From Chloracidobacterium sp. (GTDB lineage: Bacteria > Acidobacteriota > Blastocatellia > Pyrinomonadales > Pyrinomonadaceae), in the NCBI GenBank assembly GCA_016711345.1, contig JADJTD010000001.1, positions 806,001-870,000 on the forward strand: a DNA stretch of 64,000 bases, in the 5' to 3' direction. A program made the translations under genes and the position numbers. Positions 28,301-37,764 of this stretch are shown piece after piece. The first letter of the stretch is position 1, and each line of letters starts with the position of its first letter. Under the pieces are notes generated by a model. It made no database searches. It was not told the DNA's origin and was given only the letters and a program-made list of their open reading frames with translations.

Positions 28301-31300
28301 TCTCTGGAATCCAGGCAGGTTGTGGTGTCAAGTTCAAACTGGATCGGAGTTATGGGCCGATCGCAGTAAACGTAAATGCGTTTGGCCAGTCCGATGCGAT
28401 GCTCAGTTTTACGAGACCACAAGTTGGCGGCGGCATTGCATGTGGCGGAAGTATAAACGCGAGTGTATTCGGCGTAGGTTTCGGATTCGGATTAGGGGTT
28501 TATTTGTCAATGACGCTGCCCGAACCATTTAGGATTCGGGGAGCAGTAAGCATTTATCTTGAAATTGACTACTGGTTTGATACCTGGAGGGCGAGCTTAT
28601 CTATCGATCTATCTTGGGAGCGGAATCAGAGCATTGACCAAGCCGAGATAAAAATAATAGAAGAGAAAGATCTGCCCGTAAATGGGTTTCACATCGGGTC
28701 AAAACGAATCTATGCGATGACCTGTTCAACCGAAGCACCTGGCATTGGGGATTTGAATAGCCTACCTATTGTGCCGCTCGATAGTTATATCGATATTCAG
28801 CTAAAAAAATCCGTAGATCCGTCAAAAGTATCTACAAAGATCGGCGGTATCATTGACGCCAGGCCGGGTCACAATATTGAGGCTGTTCCGCCAAACTTTC
28901 CCAACGGCAATATTCATCAGTTTGCGATCGAAGACATACGAATTAAGATCTGGAATGAGAGCGAAGGCGGATGGGGAAGAATCGATTACGATCCTTACGC
29001 GGCACTCTCGTCAGGTTCGTTCCTTCCTGGCTTTGACCCCGATCCAATAAAACAACCTCGACTCGCAAGTTGGCAGTTAAAGGGTCGCGAATACAATAAT
29101 CTGCGGGTTCTGTCCAATCAGCCGCTTGCCTATTCAAATACGATTTCTGGTTCATTTATTCCGGAACAATCAGGAATCACCGGTTCCGGTCTGTTCTGTC
29201 CGGTGAATGATAAGCCGAAACGCTGTCTTACATTGAAACCGGCCGACGAAAAGGTTCTTTATCCCAAGAATAACTGGAACCCTTACGAGGCACTGTTGTT
29301 TTATACGTCAAAATATCCCTCAGAAGTCGTCGCGTTCATAAACAGCTTCAATATTCCGGTTTCCCTGCGAATAAATAATCGATCGAGCCTGGAAATCATA
29401 TTTCCGGAGAAATGCCTTGAAGTAAGTGTCAAGATCTTTAGTTTTGCAGGGAAAGTAAAGCTATCGTTTTTCGATCTGCAAGAAGTTACCGTGGAAAGTG
29501 GCTCTTCAGAGTTGAGATATGTATTGGTTACGGATATCTATCTATCGCCTCCCGACTATTTATCACCGGTCGAGTATAACGGGATTTCCGTGGAAGACGG
29601 TATTAAGACTGAACGACCTATAAAGAAAATAATTGTCGAGCCCGTTGGCACCAATGGCGATGAAATCTTGCAGTTAGAGGACGAACTTCAAAAGGCGGAA
29701 ATCGAAGCCAACGGGCAAACTACCAAAAAGATTCTTGAACTGAGGGGGAAGTTAGCGGAACTTCGATCGGTCATCTGCGGCAGAACGTACGCCGAATATC
29801 AATCAGACGAGCAACAGTCGAAAGTAAGGGCCTCATTATTACTCCAACTGGAAAGCGAATTGAGCGACCTAAATACTCGCGAAACGGAGGCGATACTAGG
29901 CCAAGACCACGATGGTTTGGAAAAAATACGTATAACAAAAGGCCTAATAGAAGCCCGATTTCTCCTTTTGAATACCGGCCCGATCTGGGACGACAGTACG
30001 GACCGATGTTCGACATATATCCACGAGATCTGCTATTTAACGCAGGAGGACTACTGGTTCAATCAATCAAATCCTTCCCCTGCCGTTGTCACGAGCGATG
30101 TCGACGCATTGGTAAATGCCGTTTCAAAGGTAATATCGCCAATTTGGCGACCTGACGAGACATATGCGGTCGAATTGGAAACGCTCGAAACGATAAACTG
30201 TGCAAGTCCTTTTCCGAAAAAAACCTATTATTTTGCTTTTAGAACCGCCGGTCCGATCGGACATTTTCCGGCTGACAAGGTGCCTGGTGAAACTCTAGCA
30301 CCAACAGGACCGGATTCACTGCGCTACCCATCAAAGGTCGATTTAGCGGAAAACTCGTTGAAATTCTATATCGATTTTAATCGATCGTATCCAAATCCGA
30401 GCGGAAATATTATCAATGAGAAGCCTGCTTATTTTAAGGACTTCAAACTCTCGATCTTTTACACGGAGACATTTGTCTATCACTTCTTTAGCGACTGGAA
30501 GAGTTATTTGGGACTTGAAGAGCGATTTTCGTCCCTCGAGATCGAATTGCAAGATCCCGAGGATCAAAACGCCCCTATCTTGTCACCCGTCAACTGGATT
30601 AGAGACCCGGCGCCACTTACTTATACCGATATCAAAACGATAAACAATCTACGGGACCCAACGGCTATGAATCCGGATTATGCGGGTACACAAACCTGCT
30701 CTGTCTCAAAGGATCCTGTGATCCCGGCAAGCATGAGCACAGATACAGAAGGTCGCAACCTTCTGCCCTCAAAGCTATATAATGCGGTCCTTTATTCTAC
30801 ATATAAGAAGAATAAAGATGCCGAGTTATCGAGGAGGGTCGTCCACTCGTTCTCGTTCTTAACGTCGAGGTATTCGGATCTGATTCAACAGGTTAGTAAT
30901 TATCAGGTCTTCAATTTGGACTTTGACCTTTTTGAACTAGACAGCCCGCTTGATCAGCTTGTTGAAGTCGTATCACACTTGGACGAAAAGAACGCAACAA
31001 AGCCCCATCTTATCCAGCACTTCACGGATCCTTTTCAGAGGATAGTATTTGGCTACCTGCGGCAAAAAGCGTTGCCAGCAGCAATGGCCACGGAAATAAA
31101 TTTACTTTTTGATGAGAACGAGGCCGTTTTTGGCCTGTGGATTCGCAGTCCCGAACCTCTGAATGATCCTCGAATGCCGATTTTGGATTTAAATCGCACG
31201 GTGGTTCTTAAAGTGAATGGTATAGATGTCGATTCAGCCCCTCTGCATTCGACCGACAATACCGAAGTCCTGATAATTTCGAAAGAATTAAGCAGTTTGG

Positions 31301-31416
31301 GTGCTACCGCTTCTGCGGCAGCAAATAGCGCCATCCTTCTCTTTCGTGATTTACGCTGGAACGGAAATGAGTATAACCAACACTCCAGTTTTACAACGGG
31401 GAATTTATTATCGTAA
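25303..31416 (+). CDS. Giant beta-rich protein (2037 residues), DUF6603-like, first of the plus-strand pair
   Basis: One uninterrupted frame with GAGG before the ATG. There is no signal peptide. After about 120 residues comes a helical region (about 130-260). From about 300 to 1110 the protein is dominated by alternating hydrophobic/polar, glycine-rich strands, with landmarks GATGLGIYGFRGLFGLHH (about 793), LLLSLPDFLMISGKGD, and FGVGFGFGLGVYLSMTLPEP (about 1055). These resemble the very large bacterial and fungal proteins annotated DUF6603, though I cannot confirm this. A coiled coil (QLEDELQKAEIEANG) lies near residue 1450, and the C-terminal 500 residues are mixed. The next giant gene follows after 30 bp, so the two are surely co-transcribed. 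Beta strands of this type could form a fibre or a lipid-binding groove. Function unknown. Confidence 0.8.
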   Translation: MDALSKLLTADFIPGELGFNEVLLDEITYSGYKRDPDLGDPQGVITLYNLTIEAKRFEQPLFGLDLKLVFFVDHSDHPISIDVVCTREWPIIQYLKDFSLDGFTFSPEDFLKVFLFYFGHETLDKFVGRLIDVYATEKQIYEDFYQKLDQAFEAFKSNVVGADLLIEKIRMELTVIRDEVRTLLGPPESLSIRRIYEKYEDDYPEILDAVTEIKDDIVTLKDNFQIDIDLFSTLGRSAIETVKDSGDKLAGLLELFEKDPHDLEEVKSLLFPQFKVEVVDPDPVDMSLEFSRTLLLPMVQNGNDWVIEEGEENQASIRFDAKRIAYSTKTGFDIEFHNQNTFKVNRFRLKDIDIEFEFTDIVLDLSREIQSKIANIPTDFIGAFIEEAEFFLPRKWFSRPADTSAFRLIGKNIFIGTGGLTGTVGIETRNFSLLNNDSTLKDERILNISAGPDNVINAGDTITIEGLVPADGDYELKGGGTIVVKDGKLAEFLPAEASFEIGSGPSKWKVNFNEFDLNIWQNAVQSSEISGSLTIPKFKEEGSTTADLKVDIKLFLENDGDFKITTSPMDRKTICFGDDGEVFKLHIKTIEAGRVGDKIYLETSGDLDFGNNDALKAYIQKPIEIKKLRIYSDGSFDIDGGSIPIPAGVHLDLGPVEANITNITLGAETVDNSSHVGINYKFIGFDFGLSTGPGGLDLRGDGLKLYFNDTGSDMFLRIAGIGVDLTIPGTASKDDATLIVKGYLSIKDNEYTGAVSFKLPKVKIAGGAAMKIKPRVPAFIVDASLEMSTPIPLGATGLGIYGFRGLFGLHHVARLEDGALSKPEKMFEFYTTEKWNNPDGGSKKGIHLGKFYDPSEEEGKNAETPVSIGAGVSLATVADAGRMFSMQAFLLLSLPDFLMISGKGDILSEQRVGLTDSEPPFFAYLALTKEYVSIGMGADYRVQKGGGDLLEMHAEGQMAFFFQDSSAWYAHFGTKESPNRARILKKIFDLDAYGYLMISVSGIQAGCGVKFKLDRSYGPIAVNVNAFGQSDAMLSFTRPQVGGGIACGGSINASVFGVGFGFGLGVYLSMTLPEPFRIRGAVSIYLEIDYWFDTWRASLSIDLSWERNQSIDQAEIKIIEEKDLPVNGFHIGSKRIYAMTCSTEAPGIGDLNSLPIVPLDSYIDIQLKKSVDPSKVSTKIGGIIDARPGHNIEAVPPNFPNGNIHQFAIEDIRIKIWNESEGGWGRIDYDPYAALSSGSFLPGFDPDPIKQPRLASWQLKGREYNNLRVLSNQPLAYSNTISGSFIPEQSGITGSGLFCPVNDKPKRCLTLKPADEKVLYPKNNWNPYEALLFYTSKYPSEVVAFINSFNIPVSLRINNRSSLEIIFPEKCLEVSVKIFSFAGKVKLSFFDLQEVTVESGSSELRYVLVTDIYLSPPDYLSPVEYNGISVEDGIKTERPIKKIIVEPVGTNGDEILQLEDELQKAEIEANGQTTKKILELRGKLAELRSVICGRTYAEYQSDEQQSKVRASLLLQLESELSDLNTRETEAILGQDHDGLEKIRITKGLIEARFLLLNTGPIWDDSTDRCSTYIHEICYLTQEDYWFNQSNPSPAVVTSDVDALVNAVSKVISPIWRPDETYAVELETLETINCASPFPKKTYYFAFRTAGPIGHFPADKVPGETLAPTGPDSLRYPSKVDLAENSLKFYIDFNRSYPNPSGNIINEKPAYFKDFKLSIFYTETFVYHFFSDWKSYLGLEERFSSLEIELQDPEDQNAPILSPVNWIRDPAPLTYTDIKTINNLRDPTAMNPDYAGTQTCSVSKDPVIPASMSTDTEGRNLLPSKLYNAVLYSTYKKNKDAELSRRVVHSFSFLTSRYSDLIQQVSNYQVFNLDFDLFELDSPLDQLVEVVSHLDEKNATKPHLIQHFTDPFQRIVFGYLRQKALPAAMATEINLLFDENEAVFGLWIRSPEPLNDPRMPILDLNRTVVLKVNGIDVDSAPLHSTDNTEVLIISKELSSLGATASAAANSAILLFRDLRWNGNEYNQHSSFTTGNLLS

Positions 31417-31446
31417 AAAGTGTTATCTACTAAATGGAGACCACAA

Positions 31447-34400
31447 ATGCCACCTGAAGAAGAAGTCAATCTTACGACACTCATTCAATCACCATTTCTA
31501 AATCTGCGGACGGTTGGTTATGAACAGGACGGAAGCTGCGGCATCCTTTTGCGCTGGTTTCTGGCAGGAAAGCTCGGCGACCTCCATATTCCGCGAGGAA
31601 ACGCGGAAATTGGAAGCCCGGCTGGCCCCCCGGATCAGGAAACGCTCGCCCCTTTTAACAAGAACGAAGACTTTGTAAAGATATGGCGAGTCCCATATAC
31701 ACTAAAACAATATCGGAAATTTGACTTCCTTTCGGACAATAAAACCGCAGACAATACGAATCGAACATGGATCTACCAGATTGACGATCAGGTGTTTTAC
31801 CTGCGGTTCAAAGACCTTGCTCTCTATGATCATATCTTTGGTGAATTGCAAATCAGTCCCCTTGAGGCTCCGCGTGAATTTCTAGATCATTATAAGGGCT
31901 CGGTTCTTGAGCTGGAACTTTCCGGCCAACTTTCGTTTTCCACAAATTTCTTTCTCCCGGCGGGGCCGGATTTCAGGGTCCGACTCGAAACTTATTTTTC
32001 CGAACCGCTTCAATTTCCTATCCGGGATCGAAATGAAGTTCTAATCGGTAGAAAGACGATTGGACGATCGGGGCAAAACACCGATTTTCGCCTAGTGGCA
32101 GAAAATATTCGATTCATAAGGTTTGCGATCGACGAACTTCCTTTAGACGCTCGATTGATTATAGGTTTTGAGACCTACTCAGATGTCTTTAACGACTTCT
32201 CCGCGCTTTCTGAGGAATCAAGGAAGGTCTTGTTGGTAAGTGAGGAGTTTGCCTTGTCGGTTGACGATCAAGAAGTAGCAAAGAGATTCCAAGATCCTTC
32301 CAAAGCATTTATTGTTCATGACGCATGGTTGAAATTTATTGGCGACGCTCGAGTAAACGCGATCAACTATATCGGAAATTTATTGCCTAGCAGATGGGAA
32401 ATGCGGGAGGGGCTAAGAGATGGGGTACGCGAGTATCTGGAATTGAGCAAGAGGGACGCGCGTGCCATGAAGACCTATAATGATAGGGTCGATCCAAGTC
32501 ACCCCACGGCCATGAATGTCTCACTTCGGAATTTGCTCACGATCGCAGCAAACGATTTTCATGTGGCCAGAATGTTGGGACTTGGGCATATCGATGTATT
32601 AGAAAATTTAGACGATCAATTTATATACATCGCAGGTTATCGAACAGACGTCGGGTTCTTTTCGGAGTATGGAGCTTCGGAGAATTTTGATTCCCACCAA
32701 ACCAATCATTTTTACCTTAGTCTGCCAACATCGGTAAAGGATGTGAGACCTCCGATCGCCTTGAAAATAAACATCGAGCACGGCAGCAAAATCGATTCAA
32801 TCGAAATTACCGATAAGGATGGTTACATTCCGAATGAACGTGTTCGGCTGGTAAATGTGAAGACGTCGGTGGTGGTAGATTATTCGGAGTCAAAAGATTT
32901 CTTTATTCCAAAAACTGAGTTTCAAAGCAGTGAGCACTCTGTCCCTTTATTCGTTGGTCTCAAAAATCGAATTCCAACTGACGATGTCCCATTGCCAGAG
33001 TGGAACTCACCTGAACTTTCGCACGATTTGACTTTCAAGGACACAAGAGGCGTATTTGAACCGTTACCCTTGGTTTTGACCAAAACGAGCGTTGGGCCGA
33101 CTTTTGTACACGTTATCAATGCGTCAGATACACCCATCGAAGACGACTTTAAAGAAACAAACGAATATACCGCATACTCTATCGATGTATTTTCACGCGC
33201 ATCGGATCTTTCACCGATAGTTTCCGATAAAACAATCATCAAAAAACCTAATACCCTCAGACCGCCATCAAATGTCGCCGTCCAGTTGATACAGCGGGAA
33301 AATCCGTTGTTGCTAACGTCCAAAGACGAGCAGGACTGGCTGATGAAGATTCAGGATGGGATCCTGTGTCGGTTGACCTTCGAATATTCTTATAAGCACG
33401 ACCGCAACTACAAATTCGCTGACCAGATTCACATCTTTCATAAAGAGAAACTTCCGCTCCGTGTTGTGGGATCAATTGTTTCGATAAAAACGATCACAGA
33501 TACACAATTTACCGTCGCGACGGGTGACTTTTATTACGCAAGCAATGGTGAAAGGCTGGTCCCCGAGATAACCGAGAAGCAAGCGGCCAATTTCATCGGT
33601 GGGGTCTTTACCTATGACGGACAGAATTATTTTGTTGAGAAGGTCGAAAAGAGCGGCCCGTATCCCGAGATAACTCTCGGCAAGATTTTCACGGTCAATT
33701 CTATGCTAGTCCAAAATAGTCAATCGAATGACCAGAATTACAAAGCTGAACGAAAGGTTGTTATCGCGGATCCCAAACCGGGTAAGAGTTTTCTGCTTGT
33801 CGAAAATCTAGCTCCCTCAGAGAATTGGACCGAATCTACAGATAATAAATTTAACTTTGAGATTGGGCTGGGCCTTTCGACCTTTAGTAAATCTAAGGAG
33901 CGGTATGTTAACGATGAAAATAAAATCTGCGAGGAAGAACTAGAGGGTATATGGAAATCTGCGAAAATACGGGATATTGGTCACGGATATTACGAAATAG
34001 AATTTAACGGATATACCCTTCCCCATCACCCTGATTATAAGGACGACGTTGCCGACTGGCCAAGCGTTGATTGGTACCAAGGTTGTATCCGGGTACCGAC
34101 TCTAGTCGCGGACACCCAAAGAAAAGAGCTTCAGGTTGCACAAATATTTGAAATCGGTTCGACGGACAAAAACCTAAGAATTTTAGCATTCGACCCGCAA
34201 TTCGCTTCGGAAGGCCCTTCTAATATTGAAACAGGACAAGATATCTTGGTATATTTTCGACCCAACTATCGGGCCTATCTAAGACAAGACAATGCCATCG
34301 GCTTTAATCAAGATGGTCTCCTTCCAAGAGCCGATGAAGAACGGAGAATCTCATTGATCGGTCTTCAGTCAATAGACAGATTTCGTAACTACCGTTCTTC

Positions 34401-35961
34401 GATGAGTGTGCCAGCGGTTCTTGCGGCCCGAACGATTGTAAATCCAAAGAAACCCGAACGGCCCGAAGGTGCCGCATTTGCAAATCCACCCAATTTCTTT
34501 AATAAAGCAAACTACTCGTTTGTAACGAAATTTAAGGGCGAGCCTTGGGGACTAGTGTATTTTCGAATCGAAAGCAACCAAATACTGGCCTGTTTGTACG
34601 AGAAAGAGACTATTGAGAAAATCAGAGAAAATCTCCCGCCCGCTAATAAAGACCCATTTTTGGCCGCACGATGGCAGGATTTGTTGTCTTTTGATTATGC
34701 GAGCAATGATGGAAATTTTGCCGACTTCCCTTCCGAAGTTCCTCAGCAGTTCTATGGATTTCCGAACCCAGATAGACAACTTCCCGGCCCGGATCCTAAT
34801 CATCCCGAAAAGGACCGCCCATTCACTGGAAATCAAAAGCCGTCAGAAATAAAGGACAAGATAAAAGAGGCGATCTTCTCAAATTTACTTCCGATTACCG
34901 AGCAACCCCTTATTTTTCGGCATATCAAGGATGGAACAAAAGGAAAAGACGGCGGTTATGTACCCCAACCGAATAGACAAACGATCACGGACCGGGATGG
35001 AAACCTGCTCGATCATGATGACCCCGCATTCGATCAGGCCCCGATGGCAAGTAAAACGGTTCAAAATAAAGTGACCGGCGGTATTGAATCACACGAATAT
35101 CGAGTGCTTTTCACCGATTTTACCCTTGATGGAAATATGGGATCTGACACCCTCTATTTCTATCTAGTTAGAGAGCTAGGGAACCAACTTAAGTATGGAG
35201 AGCCAAGTGCATTTCTAGGACCTGTGAGACTTCTCAATACAAAGGCTCCAGCCAAATTGATCATAGAAGGATCAAAATCGAATTCGGCCTCTCCAAATGC
35301 CGGATCAAAAACATTCGTGGAGTTCGAGATCGTCAAGCCGTCAAAAAGCGAGGAATTAACCAAAATTCAAATGCTGCGTGTAGTAAATCGCAACGACGCG
35401 GAGGGCGGAATACGGACCATGACCATTGTCAAGGAATTGCCCGTTCCATCGGACGATAACCCCACAATAAAGATCGAAGATAGATTTGTAGATCTAAAAG
35501 AAATACCATTCGGAGACGAACTTTTCTACCGTTTTGTGGGCGTGCGCGAAATACAGTATTTAGACTTTAACGGTATTGCGAGAAATATGGAGGTGCTTTC
35601 CGATCCCACGGAAGTTTATGAAACGAAGGTATTTGACAATGCAGTTCCAGTGGCTCCTTCGCTCAATTTCGCGATCGATACCGGCAAGAAGATCATAATG
35701 ATTTACGCGAAGAGAACGTGTCATAACGGAAAATACCAGCTTTTTGTCATGAACAATAACGTTTGGAGAAAATCTGACTCACAAAAGTGCCCCGATGATA
35801 GACGCGATCCGCGGCGACCAAATTACTATTCTGATCCAGTATTTACTTTCAACTATTCCTCCAAGGCATCGACGACTCATAATTTCAAATTCAGAGTTGA
35901 AGTAGTCAACTCATCCGGAATAATAAGTCGTAACATCGAAGTCCTCAACGTTGAGATCTAG
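31447..35961 (+). CDS. Giant protein (1504 residues), second of the plus-strand pair
   Basis: I choose the ATG at 31447 (MPPEEEVNLTTL), which has GGAG 7 bases upstream, over the GTG at 31420 with no site. There is no signal peptide or membrane helix. The N-terminus has GSCGILLRWFLAGKLGD and, soon after, a charged multi-strand region. Around residue 600 a linker (LRPPSNVAVQLIQ) starts a new block with a beta-barrel feel (FADQIHIFHKEKLPLRV). The last third contains several short beta-sandwich-like modules (for example APAKLIIEGSKSNSASP, and VPVAPSLNFAIDTGKK), similar in size to Ig or FN3 folds. I do not recognise a family. The gene partners the 2037-residue protein, and the pair mirrors the minus-strand pair at 39472-49823. 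Confidence 0.75.
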   Translation: MPPEEEVNLTTLIQSPFLNLRTVGYEQDGSCGILLRWFLAGKLGDLHIPRGNAEIGSPAGPPDQETLAPFNKNEDFVKIWRVPYTLKQYRKFDFLSDNKTADNTNRTWIYQIDDQVFYLRFKDLALYDHIFGELQISPLEAPREFLDHYKGSVLELELSGQLSFSTNFFLPAGPDFRVRLETYFSEPLQFPIRDRNEVLIGRKTIGRSGQNTDFRLVAENIRFIRFAIDELPLDARLIIGFETYSDVFNDFSALSEESRKVLLVSEEFALSVDDQEVAKRFQDPSKAFIVHDAWLKFIGDARVNAINYIGNLLPSRWEMREGLRDGVREYLELSKRDARAMKTYNDRVDPSHPTAMNVSLRNLLTIAANDFHVARMLGLGHIDVLENLDDQFIYIAGYRTDVGFFSEYGASENFDSHQTNHFYLSLPTSVKDVRPPIALKINIEHGSKIDSIEITDKDGYIPNERVRLVNVKTSVVVDYSESKDFFIPKTEFQSSEHSVPLFVGLKNRIPTDDVPLPEWNSPELSHDLTFKDTRGVFEPLPLVLTKTSVGPTFVHVINASDTPIEDDFKETNEYTAYSIDVFSRASDLSPIVSDKTIIKKPNTLRPPSNVAVQLIQRENPLLLTSKDEQDWLMKIQDGILCRLTFEYSYKHDRNYKFADQIHIFHKEKLPLRVVGSIVSIKTITDTQFTVATGDFYYASNGERLVPEITEKQAANFIGGVFTYDGQNYFVEKVEKSGPYPEITLGKIFTVNSMLVQNSQSNDQNYKAERKVVIADPKPGKSFLLVENLAPSENWTESTDNKFNFEIGLGLSTFSKSKERYVNDENKICEEELEGIWKSAKIRDIGHGYYEIEFNGYTLPHHPDYKDDVADWPSVDWYQGCIRVPTLVADTQRKELQVAQIFEIGSTDKNLRILAFDPQFASEGPSNIETGQDILVYFRPNYRAYLRQDNAIGFNQDGLLPRADEERRISLIGLQSIDRFRNYRSSMSVPAVLAARTIVNPKKPERPEGAAFANPPNFFNKANYSFVTKFKGEPWGLVYFRIESNQILACLYEKETIEKIRENLPPANKDPFLAARWQDLLSFDYASNDGNFADFPSEVPQQFYGFPNPDRQLPGPDPNHPEKDRPFTGNQKPSEIKDKIKEAIFSNLLPITEQPLIFRHIKDGTKGKDGGYVPQPNRQTITDRDGNLLDHDDPAFDQAPMASKTVQNKVTGGIESHEYRVLFTDFTLDGNMGSDTLYFYLVRELGNQLKYGEPSAFLGPVRLLNTKAPAKLIIEGSKSNSASPNAGSKTFVEFEIVKPSKSEELTKIQMLRVVNRNDAEGGIRTMTIVKELPVPSDDNPTIKIEDRFVDLKEIPFGDELFYRFVGVREIQYLDFNGIARNMEVLSDPTEVYETKVFDNAVPVAPSLNFAIDTGKKIIMIYAKRTCHNGKYQLFVMNNNVWRKSDSQKCPDDRRDPRRPNYYSDPVFTFNYSSKASTTHNFKFRVEVVNSSGIISRNIEVLNVEI

Positions 35962-36232
35962 GAATACCGCTCGGGCTGAAAGTGGTAAATATTAAGAGTT
36001 TGACAGTCAAAACCCGGAGCGAGATTGAAAGAAACATTAATTCATTGGGTGTACGTTTGTTCGTCATATATTATAAAATATGTGGGAGAGTTGAATGTGA
36101 ACGAAAAGATCGAAGCCCATAACATTCTAATAAATTGCACTTTAAGGTAATTATTGTGGATTCCACCTGGTATATAGATTTGTTTAGAATTATCCTTTGT
36201 AGATCCACACCGAGAGTAAGGGAGGAAGAGAA

Positions 36233-36745
36233 ATGAGTGAACCCGTTGATCCGTTTCTAAACCCAGTTTTGGCCGCAACAAGCGCGGGTACCACGAATGG
36301 AGGCAGATTTGGTTGTTCAAGGAATGGCGGAAACAGCTTTCACGATGGTACCGACCTGAAGGCGGATGTTGGCACGGCGTTCGTCTCGATTTATGCAGGG
36401 ACCGTGCAAGCCATTCGCGACAATGTTCCGAATAATGTCAACACACCAAATAGCGTTGGAAATTACGTAATCATTCGAAGTAATCAGAAACAAGTTTCCA
36501 TCAAATATTGTCACTTGAGTGAGGTATCGGTTCAACCAGGCCAGGCGGTTGCTGCTGGCCAAGAATTAGGGAAAACGGGCAAATCCGGGAATGCTTTCGA
36601 CGATATTCAGGTTCCTGTGAAACATCTTCATATCGTGGTTTCGACTGACTACTTTTTGACCTCTACCAAGTATGTCGACCCCGAGCCTTTTTTGAAAACA
36701 AATTATGGCGCAAATCCAAATTCACCCGGGCCAGCTTGTCCATAA
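36233..36745 (+). CDS. M23 (LytM-type) metallo-endopeptidase, single domain
   Basis: This 170-residue protein has a strong GGGAGGAAG site. The zinc ligands of the M23 family are all there: H37 and D41 in FHDGTDL, and the H-x-H motif HLH at 131-133. The intermediate YCHLSEVSVQPGQAVAAGQ stretch is the typical lysostaphin-fold strand and loop. M23 enzymes cut peptide cross-bridges in peptidoglycan. There is no signal peptide, lipobox or targeting domain, so export must be by another route, as with phage or effector-type murein hydrolases. It lies 271 bp after the giant pair, in the centre of the locus. Confidence 0.85.
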   Translation: MSEPVDPFLNPVLAATSAGTTNGGRFGCSRNGGNSFHDGTDLKADVGTAFVSIYAGTVQAIRDNVPNNVNTPNSVGNYVIIRSNQKQVSIKYCHLSEVSVQPGQAVAAGQELGKTGKSGNAFDDIQVPVKHLHIVVSTDYFLTSTKYVDPEPFLKTNYGANPNSPGPACP

Positions 36746-36863
36746 CATGTGGGATGTCTAACGAGGTGCGATTAACACCGCTTAGGGGCCCACCAAGAGA
36801 AGCGGTTGAGGTATAACGTGCTAGTTAGATCTTTTTTTGGCTATATTCCAGGATCGTATTCCG

Positions 36864-37199
36864 TTATTTTGAAACCGTAATCCAATCCTTATCGTCCCGT
36901 TTATTCTCAGCCTGACTGCCGGTACAAGGTTTCGGGAAAGCGGCTCTACCAGTCTTCTCTCGACGTTCCAAAACAGCTTCTTGATACCCCGGACTTCCGA
37001 ACTGCAAATATTGCATCGTGTCCTCGGTCCATGCCTGGGCATTGTCGATTAGCTGATCCGCAAACCCTCGCTTCAGCCAATCGTCCGTGACGCACTTTTT
37101 GATCGTACTCACTATTTTCTTAACTTCGTCTTTTGACAACTCTGTATAGTCTCGACCAAAAATGACGGCATCTAAGTTTATTGGGTCAAAAACATTCAT
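36864..37199 (-). pseudogene. Orphan fragment of the 10133-11833 gene
   Basis: Positions 36888-37164 are a near-identical copy of 11291-11567 (five mismatches in 277 bp), encoding IFGRDYTELSKDEVKKIVST through to the AFPKPCTGSQ end. On the left the frame runs into unrelated codons (KDWITVSK). On the right it is preceded by MNVFDPINLDAV, loosely like the parent's SPFDNVNPYAM. There is no signal peptide and no C-terminal domain. A 111-codon frame is open by chance or recent origin. It looks like a recent partial duplication or recombination product. Confidence 0.75.
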
Positions 37200-37764
37200 G
37201 TTTGTATTGCTGATCCCAGTTCCTTCTCAGTTTGACGATAATCTCTGCCGCTTCGATTGAGGTTATGTTACTCGCGATCGTTAACTTGGTAATGGTAAAT
37301 TCGTACAGAATCATGAAAGTATTTCTACTGATGAGGACTTTCGGCTTCTAACTTCCATAGACCTTTATTCACGCAAGAAAGTTGAAAACCTGGGTCTGTG
37401 GATTCAACAACTTAGGGACATGATCCCTATTCGAGAATGAGACTTGTCCTCGAAATGTCCGCGAAATTTTTGAGAGTTTAGATTGCCAGCCGCTCTCATC
37501 CGCGTATTCACTAACAGCGGGAGCTCCTTCTACCATCCAAAATAAAGGGACCCGGAGGAAGTTCCTGGCCATAGCCTATGGGAACCGCAAATATCGGATG
37601 CCTCCCCCCGATTGCTTCGAGACTGCTGAATGACAACATCATCCTTGGAATTGCAAGTCAGACCCAGTCCGCGTGCCCCGACGTAGATGCCGACCTTTCT
37701 ATATCTTCGGTCATAGTAACGACCATAGGCGGTCAAACCCGCTGCATTATTCGACCCTGGGGTT
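37200..37764. other. Gap with weak coding remnants
   Basis: On the minus strand a TTG-started frame (37530-37736) reads YGRYYDRRYRKVGIYVGARG. A second frame (37369-37572) reads APAVSEYADESGWQSKL. Together they could be a decayed gene downstream of the transpeptidase-like gene, joined by a frameshift near 37560. No site or family supports either, so I do not call a gene. Confidence 0.3.
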
